Shown here: positions 5,857-5,892 of the stretch, piece by piece | Numbering within the stretch: the first letter of the stretch is position 1 | Layout: each line of letters opens with the position of its first letter | DNA from: RGIG3994 sp045589735 | GTDB taxonomy: Bacteria; Bacillota; Clostridia; Oscillospirales; CAG-272 | DNA: 5,892 bases | Reading direction: 5' to 3' | Assembly: GCA_045589735.1 (NCBI GenBank) | Contig: JAZNPQ010000133.1 | Coordinates: 1-5,892, forward strand | Translations under genes and position numbers: made by a program | The notes under the pieces: model-generated | What the model saw: the letters and a program-made list of their open reading frames with translations, nothing else | The model's database searches: none | What the model was told of the DNA's origin: nothing

Positions 5857-5892
5857 TTAATATGCAACACCCTGTGCAAGCATTGCGTCTGC
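5857..5892 (-). CDS. Possible C-terminal end of a convergent gene (5' partial)
   Basis: On the minus strand the edge of the window reads 11 codons (A-D-A-M-L-A-Q-G-V-A-Y) and then TAA at 5859-5857, placed 15 bases before a hairpin that can also terminate minus-strand transcripts. The placement is what a convergent gene end would look like, and the residues look like ordinary coding sequence. The stretch is too short to name a family, and one other minus-strand frame is also open here, so the call is tentative. Confidence 0.4.
   Translation of the reverse strand, partial: ADAMLAQGVAY

Overview
The window looks like a chromosomal segment from a Clostridia-type Bacillota, probably an uncultured gut lineage. 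This is an inference from purine-rich Shine-Dalgarno sites at short spacing, sigma-A style promoters, a lipoprotein signal on a secreted protease, hairpin-plus-U-tract terminators and moderate GC. No gene here fixes the genus.

Left part (2-3864, + strand): the last three genes of an operon that begins before the window. First is the C-terminal end of a protein whose tail resembles the TerB_C domain. It overlaps by 8 bases a complete BrxD-like P-loop ATPase (DUF2791 type), and 19 bases later comes a complete Lhr-like superfamily 2 helicase of the BrxHI type. BrxD and BrxHI are an established pair in some BREX phage-defence systems, but no BREX methylase (PglX) or phosphatase (PglZ) is visible. 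The operon is the best candidate in the window for an under-described system: a TerB-linked ATPase/helicase module, possibly for defence or DNA maintenance. The operon ends at a strong bidirectional hairpin terminator.

Middle part (3911-5386, - strand): a secreted lipoprotein serine protease of the trypsin/HtrA fold. It has an intact His-Asp-Ser triad, three exact 40-residue Cys-rich repeats before the protease domain, and a tyrosine-rich C-terminal domain where HtrA proteins usually carry PDZ domains.

Right part (5387-5892): a short divergent control region with two interleaved promoters, one driving the protease leftward and one driving a small XRE-family HTH regulator rightward. The regulator is a plausible local controller of both. 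It ends at a second hairpin that is clearly related in sequence to the first terminator. The last bases may hold the C-terminal end of a convergent minus-strand gene. No RNA gene, CRISPR array or insertion sequence was seen.
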